Positions 32,949-44,011 of a stretch of 64,000 bases of DNA are shown piece by piece. Under the pieces are notes generated by a model that saw only the letters and a program-made list of their open reading frames with translations, was not told the origin of the DNA and made no database searches. Each line of letters opens with the position of its first letter. Position 1 is the stretch's first letter. The translations under genes and the position numbers were made by a program. Source of the DNA: Fistulifera solaris (Eukaryota; Bacillariophyta; Bacillariophyceae; Naviculales; Stauroneidaceae); the NCBI GenBank assembly GCA_030295235.1, contig AP026143.1, positions 1 through 64,000 on the forward strand, in the 5' to 3' direction.

Positions 32949-34176
32949 CAGGAATTGACAGTGAAAACCAATAAAAGTGTAGGATGAATGAAACGGTCCA
33001 GGGATGGGGAAATGATGGAAAGTTACATTGCAAATCTCCGCTCCTCGCTGTTTTGCAGCCGAATGGAAATTTTCAACGCATGTCGCTTCAAGTTCATCAC
33101 AAAAACTCTTCGCATGTACAAGTTACATCATATTGGTTTCTCACTGTGGCCTCTATAAGTAGATTACCTTCTTTCCATGACTCGTTTAGGTCATGAATAG
33201 TGATCGTTTGAATTATTTGTCTTCTTTTTCTAAAGCATAGGAAGCGCTGACTGCACTTCGATTTAAACTTCAACCAAATATGTTTTTTTTAGGTTCAAAC
33301 CTGAGAGCATCAATGAATTGATTCTCTTTGTTTTTTTTACTCTGTAGGAAGAATAAATGACATTACAAGACAGAAGTGGGCTAGACGTTCAAATAAATGT
33401 ACACAGGATTTCTGTATGAAAAAAAAGAAATATTGAAATGTACACAGAATGTCTGTCTGATTGTAAAATTCGAAAAAGTCAAATTTCCAAGCAACATATT
33501 CGTAAGTTGTCCTTGTTCACAGATAGTTTTCTAACGATAGAATTACTGCAGGAACGTTTTAGCTGGATAAAACTTACAAAGCCTGAAACGTTTGCGTCTT
33601 CAAATACATTGTTGCTTCGATTGTGAGAAAGGGTTTCCATGACTAAGTTTGTATGAATCACGAGCTCACGACGCGAGCGACCAAGGAAATAACACGAGCG
33701 AAGAGATCGCGCTTACCAAGTATGCCACTTATGCTCTCGTCGCAAAAATGGCAATGGTGCACAAAAACGTAAGGCAGAGGATCCCATGTCGCAGTCATCT
33801 GAAACAACAAATAAACGATGTAATAGAATATGGAAGGAAGGACGAGGCACGTTGCACAAATCAGGTTTTTTTTTTACGAAAGCTGCAATACACAGCGAGC
33901 CGCCGCTGCCGATTCTTCTGCTTCGATTCGACAGTTTTCATCGCCGACGATAATTATTCAACTGCTTTCTTCAAACAAATACTCGATGAATCCTGAGAAT
34001 ACAGACTACAAGTGCCTATTCTACGAATCTATAGAATCGATCGAAATTGTTTCCATTTACTATATATATACTCCGAAGAAGTATCTTTCAGATACTATCA
34101 CGATGCTTCGACGCAAACATAAACTTTTCAAGTTCAGAGACGAAGCATGATTACGATGTGACCAAATCAAAGCAAT
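32949..34176. other. Intergenic, T-rich tracts
   Basis: About 1.2 kb. It contains T8 tracts at about 33283 and 33331, A-rich runs near 33420 and no frame with recognisable sequence. Confidence 0.4.
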
Positions 34177-36061
34177 CTACTTCGAGTCGCCGTCTTCAAA
34201 GTCGGTCAACTCTCCGCGCAACGAAGCTTCGTATTCCGCAACCGAATCAGCCTTCTTGTCGATCCACTCCTGAATCTCAAAGATGTCTCCATCCAGCAAC
34301 ACAAGCTCCCATCCTTCGAAGAAACGGGGAAGCAAGTGGGTGCGAGCTGGGATGCAAAGAAAAAGTCATCATGGGGAAGACAACCGCCACAGCCTTGATG
34401 TTTTGCACCACAAACACGAGAGCGAAGAATGCAATCTGAAAGATAGTAAACAGATGAATGCGTCCCTTGTCCATGTACTTGGTGTAAGGAGTCTCGGGGT
34501 ACTTGCTGGGTTGCTGGAAGAAGAGCAAGAAGCGGTTCCAGAACTGAATGCCGGGCAACGCGGACACACCCATAAACAAGAAGACACCGTTGAGGACGGG
34601 TAATGGCAACAGCTTGAGAAGATCCAAAGCCAAGATCGAGAAGCCGACGCACATGTGGGAGAAAAGCATCGTGAGACGGGTTTCTTGGACATACAGAACA
34701 TTTCCATCCTTGTCTTTCTCGGAGAGCGAGTTCAAATGGACGAGGCAAGGCACAGTAGTGGCAACGAGCCATGGTAGCCCCAGCAATCCGTTTACCAAGT
34801 TGAAGCACCCGGAGAGAAGCAAGTCGTAGTTGTAAGCTTCTCCGTGCTGCACGTTGTTACTCTTGTGCATGATCAAGTGCCATGTGATACCGTTGTCGAG
34901 GTAGAGAAGGAAGAAGGCAAGAACAGCGGGCCCAGCAGCTGCGATGGGGGCCCATCCTTTTCCGTTGGTATCGGCCATATTCGCAAACCAGGGACGGACA
35001 GCAGCACGCTCTGCCTGATCGGGGCAATCGCGTGGGAAAAACATAGTGCAGGCGTCATCGCAGCATTGAAAGGTAGGCTCGAATTGGTCGGGGACTTTCA
35101 AACTCGCAACTTCGACGTCCTTGAAGATAACTTTGCTGACAATTGTCCAGAGGAGAACCGAGAACGTCACAGCAAAGTCGTGAATAGAGCTGCGCATGGT
35201 GTCGTTGCAAAAGAAGGATGAATTCTTGAAGCTTCGAAAGAAGAAAATTGTCCAGGTTGTGCCGAAGCCCAAGATGACACCCAACAGAGCAACTTGGAGG
35301 TAGTCGTAGTCTTCGTCTTGGTTATTGTGATTCTTGTGGTTAGGGTCAAACGGCCAGAGAAGTCCAACGTCCCCACCGAAAGGGTCACCAATAGCTCGGA
35401 TGACAAAGATACTGACAATCAAAAAGGCAAAAATGTCATCTGTGAAGCGAGTTGCGAGACGGACGAATCTCGTCAAATCGAAGAAGCTACAGAGGAAGGC
35501 GTAGATCATCATCCAAACGCTGACCCAGGCGTAGAAGGTATAGAAGGGAATGTCCAAACTCTTCGCCATATCGTAGAGCACGATCGTAAAGGCAAGCACA
35601 GGACCGGTCGAACCGATGATGCAGAGCGGCATACCCCCAATGAAGGCATAGGCGCAACCCACCCATGCGGTCGCCAAGATCGTCTCGATAGCACCAATAT
35701 GACTCTCTGTAGCAGTGTTGTACGAAGCACCGAACGCCAGAGTAGGAGCGATGACGGTGATAAACATGAGCATCGAAACAGCAACCGTCTTCTGGTTGAA
35801 GTTGGTCATTTCCTGTGAAAGATTGTCGAAAACGGTTAGTCCGAAGTATCCTTTCGAGCATGCGACTTGATCTTCTCAGCTTACCTCGCGCCAGTGAGTT
35901 CCGACCGTAGTCTTCATGTCCTTGACGATTCCTTTTCCGAAGTAAGCGGCTTCGTCCATGGTGATCTTTCCAGCATCCGGGATGAGTTCGGCGTTCGACG
36001 GCAAACGCTTGATCGGGTTGCGGCCGGCGCCGGCTTCAATATCGCTCGCCTTGGGAGGCAT
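34177..36061 (-). CDS. SLC4-family anion (bicarbonate) transporter, copy B
   Basis: This copy is inverted relative to copy A and very similar. Exon 1 (35885-36061, 59 codons) starts MPPKASDIEAGAGRNPIKRL. A 72-nt intron (35813-35884, GTAAGC...TCACAG) leads to exon 2 (34177-35812), about 603 residues in all. I chose the ATG at 36061 because it aligns with copies A and C; an in-frame ATG at 36118 is less likely. All SLC4 landmarks of copy A are present, with long identical runs in the C-terminal half (for example LLPLPVLNGVFLFMGVSALP). The tail ends ELTDFEDGDSK, differing from A. One extra base at an A5 tract (34360-34364) shifts the frame just before the tail. Removing it gives MMTFLCIPARTHLLPRFF, matching copy A. 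Confidence 0.86.
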
Positions 36062-36169
36062 CTTTCTCGCTAGCAATGAGAGGATACAAATCTTCTCCTG
36101 TGCTTTGACCGAGCGCACAAATTATGAGATGAAAAACTGTTTTTGTTTTCATGGATCTGGTGTGGGACG

Positions 36170-36547
36170 TGACGCATTTTCGCGATCCAACGTCATGCCA
36201 CGTACGCATTTGGTTTGAGCTTCACTACACTCCTATATCGTGATCATTCATCTCGTAGATTCTTGTACTGGTTCTACATGCGTCGCCACGTGGTCATTCG
36301 GGTATGTCTCGCGTCATTATTTCTGTTCAGGTGTCACGCACGGTAATCAAAGTGTACTGCATTTCTATGTCTCTGTTACGCATTCCGGAAAGAAGCAACA
36401 TCGAAACAAGTCTGATTGGTTGATCAATGGATACTTTCCTCTGCTTTCTGCCTTGAAGTTCGCCTTTGTACAGCTCGATTTTCGACGGAACAAATGAACA
36501 CGTCACTCCACGGATTTGCCACGACACGCATGCGCTTGCATACGTCA
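36170..36547. promoter_or_regulatory. CCRE-like site cluster upstream of SLC4-B
   Basis: Reading upstream of copy B (which runs on the minus strand), ACGTCA occurs at 36190-36195, 36500-36505 and 36542-36547. TGACGC is at 36170-36175 and its complement GCGTCA at 36311-36316. These are the CCRE1/2 and CCRE3 hexamers described for Phaeodactylum PtCA1, all within about 490 bp of the ATG. Confidence 0.45.
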
Positions 36548-37082
36548 CTTTTATCCTGATCCCTCATACCTTCGAAGAAGTTGGTGTCAAGGGGCGGAGT
36601 CAGTCGCGTTTGATTTTCCTGTCCCGAGTATTGCTCTTGCTACCAGCTGGCTATATACCAGGTATTATTTTGCGACGCCCACGGCGACGCTTTCCTTCCA
36701 TTGACATCTAAATTCAAGCCTTTACAAAGATCAAAAAATAATAATCTCGCTCAAGGCGGGGCACAAGAGGACGATCGTGCTTCTGATGACGGTTGGCGCT
36801 TTCATGGAGAGCTGGTGGGCGTAGCGAAATTAGCGTCTATGCGACAAGTTTCCTTTCCTATATCACGCTCTTTTTTATGTGAAAGTCCTCAAAGTATGCT
36901 TCGCAATTGTTCCGATGAAATTGACGTAAAAGCGGGAATTCTAAACTCCTAGTGTCGAATCTGCATCGGAATTTCTGTAAATCGACAACCAAAAACTGGA
37001 TAGGGTCAAAACGCGCTTTGCTTCTAACAGATAAGAGAAAATGCAACATTTGGAGCTATTTGAGATTACAATGGATACCAAT
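36548..37082. other. Intergenic between SLC4-B and SLC4-C
   Basis: About 535 bp with no supported gene. Confidence 0.35.
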
Positions 37083-38944
37083 TTACTCAAATTTATCATC
37101 TTCGAACTCGGACAAATCGCCGCGCAAGGAGGCTTCGTATTCCGCGACCGAATCAGTACGCTTGTCGATCCATTCCTGAATTTCAAAAATGTCGCCGTCC
37201 AACAACACAAGCTCCCATCCCTCAAGAATGCGCGGAAGCAAGTGTGTGCGTGCCGTAATGCACAACATCGTCATCATGGGAAATGCCACGGCGATCGTCT
37301 TGAAATTTCGTACAAAAAAAGATGAGACCGAAAAAGAAAATTTACATGTGAACAAATGAATGCGGCTCTTTTCCATGTACTTGGTGTAAGGGGTCTCGAG
37401 ATATTTGCTCGGTTGCTGAAAGAGGAGCAAAAGCCAACTCCAAAATTGAACGTTGGGTAACGCAGCAAACGCCATGAACAAAAACACTCCGTTCAGGACG
37501 GGCAACGGTAAAAGCTTGAGAAGGTTCAAAGCCAGGAGTGAAAAGCCGACCATCATGTGCGAAAAGAGCATGGTAAGACGAGTCTCTTGAACGTAAAGTA
37601 CTTTGCCGTTCTGGTCCTTTTCGGAGAGCGAGTTCAAGTGCACGATGCATTTCACAGTTGTAGCGACCAACCACGGTAGACCCAACACGCCGTTTACAAA
37701 GTTGAAGCAACCTGACAGAAACAAGTCGTAGTTGAATGCTTCACCATGTTGCACGTTATTACTTTTGTGCATGATCAAGTGCCAGTTGATGCCGTTGTCA
37801 AGGTACAAAGGAAGAATGCCAGCACCGCAGGACCAGCAGCGCGATCGGAACCCAGACTTTCCCGTTGGTGTTGCGTACATCGACTACCCATGACCGAACA
37901 CCAGCGCGCTCCGCCTGATTGTGACAGTCATCAGGAAAACGTAGGGTGCAACTTGCATCACAGCATTGATAGGTCGGTTCGAACTGGTCAGGGACCGCCA
38001 AGCTGGCGACCTCGACGTCCTTGAAGATGACGTTGCTTACGACTGTCCACAAAACGGCGGAGAACGTTACAGAGAAGTCATGGATCGAACTGCGAATGGT
38101 GCCGCTGCAGAAGAAGGACGGGGTTTTGAAGCTGCGAAGGTAGAAGATCAACCAGGTAGTTCCGAAGCCCAAAATCACACCCAACAGCGCGACCTGAAGG
38201 AAATCGTAATCATCGTCTTGCTCTTTGTGAGTCTTGTGGTTCGGATCAAACGGCCAGAGTGAACCATCCGACCCGCCGAATGGATCACCAACAGCTTTGA
38301 TAACGTAGATACTGACAATCAAAAAGGCAAAATGTCATCTGTAAACCGCGTCGCTAGGCGAACCAGACGCGTAAACCAGCATCCACACACTGACCCAGGC
38401 ATAGAAAGTGTAGAAGGGAATGTCCATGTTCTTCGACATGTCATACAAAACCGTGGTGAACGCGAGGACCGGACCAGTTGCTCCAATGATACAAAGCGGC
38501 ATTCCGCCGATCAAGGCGTAGGCAGCCCACCCAGGCTTTTGCGAGGACAGTTTCAATGGCTCCAATGTGGCTTTCCGTGGCGGTACTGTAGGAGGCAAGA
38601 AAACGCCATAGTAGGGGCGATGTCGGTAGTGAACATGAGCATCGAAACAGGAATTGTTTTCTGGTTAAAGTTGGTCATTTCTTGCGGTCGTGATGTAACG
38701 AGTCGGTGAGCGGCGTATTTTGTGCGAGCTTAACTCAACAACACACGTCTTTTGCTAAGGGCGTTTCACTTACCTCCCACCAGTGAGTACAGATTGTGCG
38801 TTTAAAGTCGGCAATGATTCCTTTTCCGAAGTAAGCGGGAGGATCCATGTGAATCTTTCCAGCGTCCGGAATCAGCTCCGCGTTTGACGGCATGCGCTTC
38901 ACTGTTGGGCAACCATTTTCAATGTCGTTCGACTCGGGCGGCAT
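37083..38944 (-). pseudogene. SLC4-family transporter, degenerate copy C
   Basis: Exon 1 (38774-38944) is open and reads MPPESNDIENG...FGKGIIADFKRT...THWWE. Beyond it the gene is damaged. The intron acceptor lacks the G of the CAG|G seen in copies A and B. The frame shifts near 38600 and again near 38525, and about 25 nt are missing after VWMLVYA (near 38365), removing FLCSFFDLTRF-equivalent residues. Further single-base losses lie near 38335 and 37810-37845. The C-terminal half (37083-37800) is open and has the SLC4 tail DGDIFEIQEWIDKRTDSV. It is more diverged from A and B than they are from each other (for example FAALPNVQFW). Some changes could be assembly errors, but the internal deletion and acceptor change argue for a real pseudogene. 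Confidence 0.75.
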
Positions 38945-39577
38945 CTTGGTTTGACTGGAGGTTCATGAAACGGATCGTTACCGAAAGATGAATATTCTGT
39001 TTTGTGAGCGTGTTGTTTGCGGATGTTTGTTCGGGTCAAAACGCGTATCAAACTTCATGCCACGCCAGCGCATGGTGCGGTTCCTTGTAAAGGATCACGT
39101 CATAATTTCTTGTTGTGTCTCACCTCCTTAGTTTTCGATGCTTCGTGTTTTGCTTCGTAAAAACGCTTTGGGGAAGAGTTGATGTTCGAAAATTCCTGAT
39201 TGGTCGATAGAAGGGATTTTCTTCTACATTTTCTGAGTTGAACTTCTGGATACAACTCCTATTTACGAAAGCCACGTCAGGTAATTGTGGCTCGTTTTGG
39301 ACTGTCGAGTTGTTTGTACTCTTTCAGAAATCGTTATTGACACGACACACGACCCACTGTCGATCGTACGAAATTATTCGAAAGGCCTTTTTGTCATCGG
39401 GTCATTCTTTTTTCTTGATCCGTTTTATTCGTGACTCACCCTTTGTTTCGTGGCTCGTTGTCACACGTCACAACGATCGACACACAATGAGAAAATAATG
39501 AGCCAGCACAAGAAAAACAGACTGTTTGACATGACAATCATGCCACAAATACCTCGTTCTAATCAGCAAGTTATCAA
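38945..39577. promoter_or_regulatory. Bidirectional upstream region with three ACGTCA sites
   Basis: A divergent intergenic stretch of 633 bp between SLC4-C and the flavoprotein gene. ACGTCA occurs at 39097-39102, 39274-39279 and 39465-39470. It is shared by both genes, so the target of the sites is ambiguous. Confidence 0.4.
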
Positions 39578-41278
39578 ATGAAGCTTCTTAATAGACTTAT
39601 ACTCATTGCGGGAAGCGCATCGGCGTTTGTGGCGGTCCAGCCGATGCGGACAAAATCGAATGTCGGCTTGTGGGCCTCGAAAGAGACGCATATTGTGGTC
39701 GTCGGCGCCGGTTGGGCGGGTTGGGGCGCCGCCAAAGCCGCCTGTGAAGCCGGTGCTCGTGTCACGTTAATCGATGCGCTGCCGGATCCGCGCATTCCTT
39801 ACTTGTCCTTGACGGGCAAACCCGTCGAAGCTGGAACACGAGGATTTTGGAAAGATTATCCCAACATACAAGCACTGTGTCGGCAACTGAATTTACAGCC
39901 GTTTACACCCTTCACCAACAGCTCGTTTTATTCTCCCGACGGCTTGGAAGCGACGGCTCCCGTCTTTAGCGAGAGTGGAATACCTGTGCTGCCGTCTCCA
40001 CTGGGACAAGTGTTGGCGACCTTTCCCTTATTTGAACGAATTCCCCTGCAAGATCGTGCCAGTATGGTCGGATTGCTGCTTGCGACGGTCGATTGTTTGG
40101 GGAATAGTAACAATGAAAAAGTTATGGAAGCATACGATCGTATGACCGCGCACGATTTGTTTTTGCGGTTCGGTTTGAGTGATCGATTGGTGCGAGACTT
40201 TATCAAACCGACCTTGTTGGTCGGATTGTTCAAACCTCCGGAAGAATTGAGTGCATTGGTGGTCATGGAACTGCTGTATTTCTATGCACTGGCACATATG
40301 GATAGTTTTGATGTACAGTGGATCCGAAATGGAACTGTGGCGGATAGTCTGTTGGGACCTTTGGCGACGCACTTGGAGAGCAACTACAATATCACGTTTC
40401 TGAGTCAAACTCGCGTTGAAACAATCGCCGTCGATCCTAAGACGCAATGTGTAAGCTCCATCACACTTCAAAATGGAACGAATGGTCAAAAGAAAGGAAA
40501 TGTCACCACACAGACGTTGACCGATATGGACGGGGTCGTATTAGCGCTGACGTCAAAGGGGATGCAAAGCGTCGTTTCCAAAAGTCCCGATTTGGCCAAA
40601 CACAACATGTTCAGTCAAGCCGCATCGTGTCCGGGCATCGATGTGATATCCGTTCGACTGTGGTTCGATCGCATTGTACCCACTCGCACTCCGGCCAACG
40701 TCTTTTCACGCTTCGAAGGGCTCCGTGGAGCCGGTGGTACATTCTTCATGCTGGATCAATTTCAAAATGAACATCAGCGCGAACTGTGGGGTCCCGATAA
40801 TAATACAACAACACAGGGATCCGTGGTGGCTTGCGACTTTTACAATGCCGGTGGTCTGATGCATTTGCCGCAAGAGGAACTGGTCCGTCTTTTAACTCAG
40901 GATTTGTTACCAGCGGCCGTACCCGCCTTTGCCCAAGCCCGGCTCGTTGATTCTTGGGTAGGAAAATATCCAACTGCCGTGTCATGGTTTGCGCCCGGAT
41001 CCTTTTCGAAGCGACCCACGCTGCACACTCCCATTGTCAATTTGAAATGCGCCGGAGACTGGGTTCGACTCGGCGACCGTGAGCACGGTGCGAAAGGGTT
41101 GTGTCAAGAACGGGCATTGGTGACGGGCTACGAAGCCGCCAACGCTTTATTGCGCGATTTCTCGGATTTGAAACCTCACGTCGTTTTGCCAGTAAGGGAG
41201 GACGAAGCCCAATTTCGCGCGGCCGTGGCACTGAATCAACAGGTGATGCGGTTCTTGTCTCGATTTTGGGTACGTTAA
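39578..41278 (+). CDS. Plastid-targeted FAD oxidoreductase, carotenoid-desaturase-like
   Basis: 566 residues, one uninterrupted exon. The N-terminus is a bipartite plastid signal: hydrophobic MKLLNRLILIAGSASA, then cleavage at ASA-F (residues 14-17) and a basic transit-like stretch. This ASAF motif is the hallmark of diatom plastid preproteins. A Rossmann FAD-binding motif VVGAGWAGWG lies at about 41-50, with LIDALPDP as the second strand. The C-terminal flavin region has CAGDWVRLGDREHGAKG (about 485-500). The overall layout matches the phytoene/zeta-carotene desaturase and amine-oxidase superfamily. It likely acts on an isoprenoid in the plastid, but it is not the classical PDS or ZDS as far as I can tell, and the substrate is unknown. 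Confidence 0.8.
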   Translation: MKLLNRLILIAGSASAFVAVQPMRTKSNVGLWASKETHIVVVGAGWAGWGAAKAACEAGARVTLIDALPDPRIPYLSLTGKPVEAGTRGFWKDYPNIQALCRQLNLQPFTPFTNSSFYSPDGLEATAPVFSESGIPVLPSPLGQVLATFPLFERIPLQDRASMVGLLLATVDCLGNSNNEKVMEAYDRMTAHDLFLRFGLSDRLVRDFIKPTLLVGLFKPPEELSALVVMELLYFYALAHMDSFDVQWIRNGTVADSLLGPLATHLESNYNITFLSQTRVETIAVDPKTQCVSSITLQNGTNGQKKGNVTTQTLTDMDGVVLALTSKGMQSVVSKSPDLAKHNMFSQAASCPGIDVISVRLWFDRIVPTRTPANVFSRFEGLRGAGGTFFMLDQFQNEHQRELWGPDNNTTTQGSVVACDFYNAGGLMHLPQEELVRLLTQDLLPAAVPAFAQARLVDSWVGKYPTAVSWFAPGSFSKRPTLHTPIVNLKCAGDWVRLGDREHGAKGLCQERALVTGYEAANALLRDFSDLKPHVVLPVREDEAQFRAAVALNQQVMRFLSRFWVR

Positions 41279-41485
41279 CAACTGGCGGTTGATAGCATTA
41301 GCCACTGAACATCATTAAAGGAGCTTTAAAAATCATAAAGTAAAGAATAAACAATGCACTGAAGAAGCCGTTTTAGAAGTATTATCAGTTTAATTTGATT
41401 AATGTTGGAAAGAATAATGATTGTATATTGATGGACGTGAACAAGACCGAGTAAAACTTGATAGAAAAAAGCTCCATAATTCTGG

Positions 41486-43099
41486 CTATCTCTCTGTCGC
41501 CACAGCTGAATCCTCTTTACGCTTCATATCAAACCCCAACCAATTCATGACTTGCTCTAAAATGACTTGCCGTGCTCGCTGTATATGGATGTCATCCGTA
41601 CCCTTCGGCGGGTGCGTCCAATAGTGATGACTGGCACCCGGTACAGAATGAAAGGGCTGATGATTCGGCGGTGGATGTTCCGGCCGAAATGCTAATGTCG
41701 TCCAAGGATCTTCCGTTCCCGTCACACTGAGCACTCTCGTAGCAGACATGTCATAGCCCCCATACCGATTGTTGGTAGCGTCGACGTTGTCGCCTACATT
41801 GGTGATATTGAATGCAACACGACATATTTCCAGATCTTGTTCGAGCGGGTGCCATCCTCTGCCATAAGGACACTTCGTATCGGGTAAACAGGTTTGATAG
41901 TACCCAACTTCGGTACATGTTTGCCATAGCCACGACCGCCAATCTTCGTCGGGTTGTGACAATTGATGCAACGTTTCATTCCAATCCAGTACGATACAAT
42001 CACTTTCACGACTCGATTGGAGACGCATCGTACGCGACAACCACGCCAAGGCCGACCACTCAGCGCCTTGTACCGCACGTGACACCAAGACATCACACAC
42101 TTTGGCAATGTTGCAAAATTCGTCCGTACAGGCCGGATCATTTCCTTGGACGTCCCATTGAATAACCCCGTCTCCCAAAAAAAGTTGCACGTTTTTTGTT
42201 TCCAACAAACTGTCGACATCACAGAGTTGAAATTCCGTGGCCAGCAAGCCATGATAGTCGGGTTGCAACACCAAATGATTCAACTGGGCATGACCCTCTA
42301 CAAAAACGTCATAACAGGCCGAGGAACCACCCAATTGTTCATTTTGCAAATTGGCTCCCACTGCATCATTGTACGAAATCATGTTGAGTGTGGCTTGAAC
42401 CGGCGCGGAAGAACTCACGGCGGCCGAAACCAGATGAGGAAACTTCAGGCGCAACAGAGCGGATAAATATCCTGGATAACTCGCGCCGAACGTGACGACG
42501 GTGGCATTCGGCATTTGTTGCTGCAAAAAGTAGGCCGCATCGTGCAAGGCTTGATCACTGGACAAGTACCGTAACTTGTCGTTGGTGTAATAATAATTGT
42601 CAGAAAAGGGCTGCGATGTTCCGTAAAAACGATGTTCGAGGGCGTACAAATGAATGTTGACATTCCATGTTTCGTGCAAATATTGGGCGGTATATAGCAT
42701 ATCACCGGAGCAATGCACACTGTCGATTAATACGGAAGCATCGAGCGGAGGTCCTTCGCCTCCGACGCACAAGAACGTGTATTCCGCAGCATCTGCTTCC
42801 ATTTTTGCTTGCCGTCTTGTCTCCTTCACCGAGTCATCATCGTATTTTCGAACATATCGATCGGAATAAAAGTAACGTTGCTGCCATGTACGAGTATCTT
42901 GGTGCTGAAAATGATCTAAATATTGCGTGAAATACAATTCTTGCACGTCCGACGTAGTTGGAAGAGGCTTCGTATCATCAATTGACGATAAGGATCGCGA
43001 CGAAAGCACCTCGACCGCGCGGAATCGAGGAATCGCTATTGTTGTTTCCAACCCGAATAGTAGAGCAATAAACACGACAGCATACTGCTTTAGTTGCAT
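41486..43099 (-). CDS. Secreted/lysosomal serine peptidase, family S28
   Basis: About 537 residues from the Met at 43099, which begins a clear signal peptide (MQLKQYAVVFIALLFGLETT). The frame is also open to an ATG at 43162, which would bury that signal. S28 features: YFTQYLDHFQHQD at the mature start, CVGGEGPP, the LEHRFYG oxyanion block, the nucleophile elbow GASYPGY (Ser about 207), GTEDPW with the catalytic Asp and ASHHYW with the catalytic His near the end. Family members (PRCP, DPP7, thymus-specific peptidase) remove residues next to proline in acidic compartments. Multiple Cys and N-glycosylation sites fit secretion. There are no introns or frame breaks. Confidence 0.88.
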   Translation of the reverse strand: MQLKQYAVVFIALLFGLETTIAIPRFRAVEVLSSRSLSSIDDTKPLPTTSDVQELYFTQYLDHFQHQDTRTWQQRYFYSDRYVRKYDDDSVKETRRQAKMEADAAEYTFLCVGGEGPPLDASVLIDSVHCSGDMLYTAQYLHETWNVNIHLYALEHRFYGTSQPFSDNYYYTNDKLRYLSSDQALHDAAYFLQQQMPNATVVTFGASYPGYLSALLRLKFPHLVSAAVSSSAPVQATLNMISYNDAVGANLQNEQLGGSSACYDVFVEGHAQLNHLVLQPDYHGLLATEFQLCDVDSLLETKNVQLFLGDGVIQWDVQGNDPACTDEFCNIAKVCDVLVSRAVQGAEWSALAWLSRTMRLQSSRESDCIVLDWNETLHQLSQPDEDWRSWLWQTCTEVGYYQTCLPDTKCPYGRGWHPLEQDLEICRVAFNITNVGDNVDATNNRYGGYDMSATRVLSVTGTEDPWTTLAFRPEHPPPNHQPFHSVPGASHHYWTHPPKGTDDIHIQRARQVILEQVMNWLGFDMKRKEDSAVATER

Positions 43100-43456
43100 T
43101 GTTTTACTTTTCTGTGTCAAGGGAAACGATATTAACGCTAAAGTAAAAGAAATGGAATGCAAATGGAGTGCGAGCTTCTTGCGAAAAAACCCGCTGCGTA
43201 TACTTTTCCAGTCATGCAGATTTAAGTCACGAATAATTTTACCGCATTTTATTCTAAAGCTTACGGCTCCCTCTGCAGCACAAAATCAACCAATTTTAGG
43301 CTCTGTCAACAATAACCCGAGTCCGCTTTTTTCTATTTTTCAAGTCGTGGCGTCGAGAGGCGCTGGAATATCTAGTTTCTACTGTAAAAAATGATTTCTC
43401 GTCGCAAATTTGTCGTAATGTTTATCTTAAAAACAAGTTAATATGATCAGCTAAAT
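43100..43456. other. Intergenic
   Basis: 357 bp between two minus-strand genes. Nothing supported. Confidence 0.35.
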
Positions 43457-44011
43457 CTACTTGTTCATAGCACTACAAAGACTTGTTCTTCGTTGGGGCT
43501 TCAATGGCATTGTCCATTCCGAAGAAGAGCTAGGATCCAAGATATCGGAGGAATGCACCCATCGATGACCGTCCATCAAGGCTGGCGGTTTGTTTTGTCG
43601 TGGCGTCGTAAACTGGTCCTTCATAAAAACAACGCACTGGTTTTCATTATCGTCTTCCTCGAGCAGACTCCTCCTTGTCGCCATCGGTTTACCAAAAATC
43701 GAATGTTCGGAAGAAGTACTGTGATTACTCGGATCCGTGTTCGTCAACATGGATGCCGAGTCACTCGAATGCAGTGACGAAGAGGACGTGTACTTGCTGA
43801 AATAGGACGACTGGTTGGACAGCGCATTCCTTTTACCTATGGAAGGCGAGCCGACTTCTCGCGACGAGGAAGATGCTTGAAGGGTCGCATTCTTGTCACA
43901 GCAACCATTGTATTCACCACTGCTCACTTGACGCTGTGGTATCGACGGTGGTAATAAATCCGAAGAATGAATGTCATGATAAAGATGAGAAGAAGAAAAT
44001 GAAGCTTGCAT
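43457..44011 (-). CDS. Ser-rich protein with C-terminal MPxKPxRR motif (family member 1)
   Basis: 184 residues, low complexity and rich in Ser (SSYFSKYTSSSSLHSSDSAS). Near the C-terminus it ends SSEWTMPLKPQRRTSLCSAM. The RRTSL part resembles a basophilic-kinase or 14-3-3 phosphosite. The same motif recurs in the next two ORFs upstream on the same strand (44694-44963 and 45385-46119), so the three appear to be tandem paralogues. I recognise no named domain. The protein is predicted intrinsically disordered and soluble. Confidence 0.5.
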   Translation of the reverse strand: MQASFSSSHLYHDIHSSDLLPPSIPQRQVSSGEYNGCCDKNATLQASSSSREVGSPSIGKRNALSNQSSYFSKYTSSSSLHSSDSASMLTNTDPSNHSTSSEHSIFGKPMATRRSLLEEDDNENQCVVFMKDQFTTPRQNKPPALMDGHRWVHSSDILDPSSSSEWTMPLKPQRRTSLCSAMNK

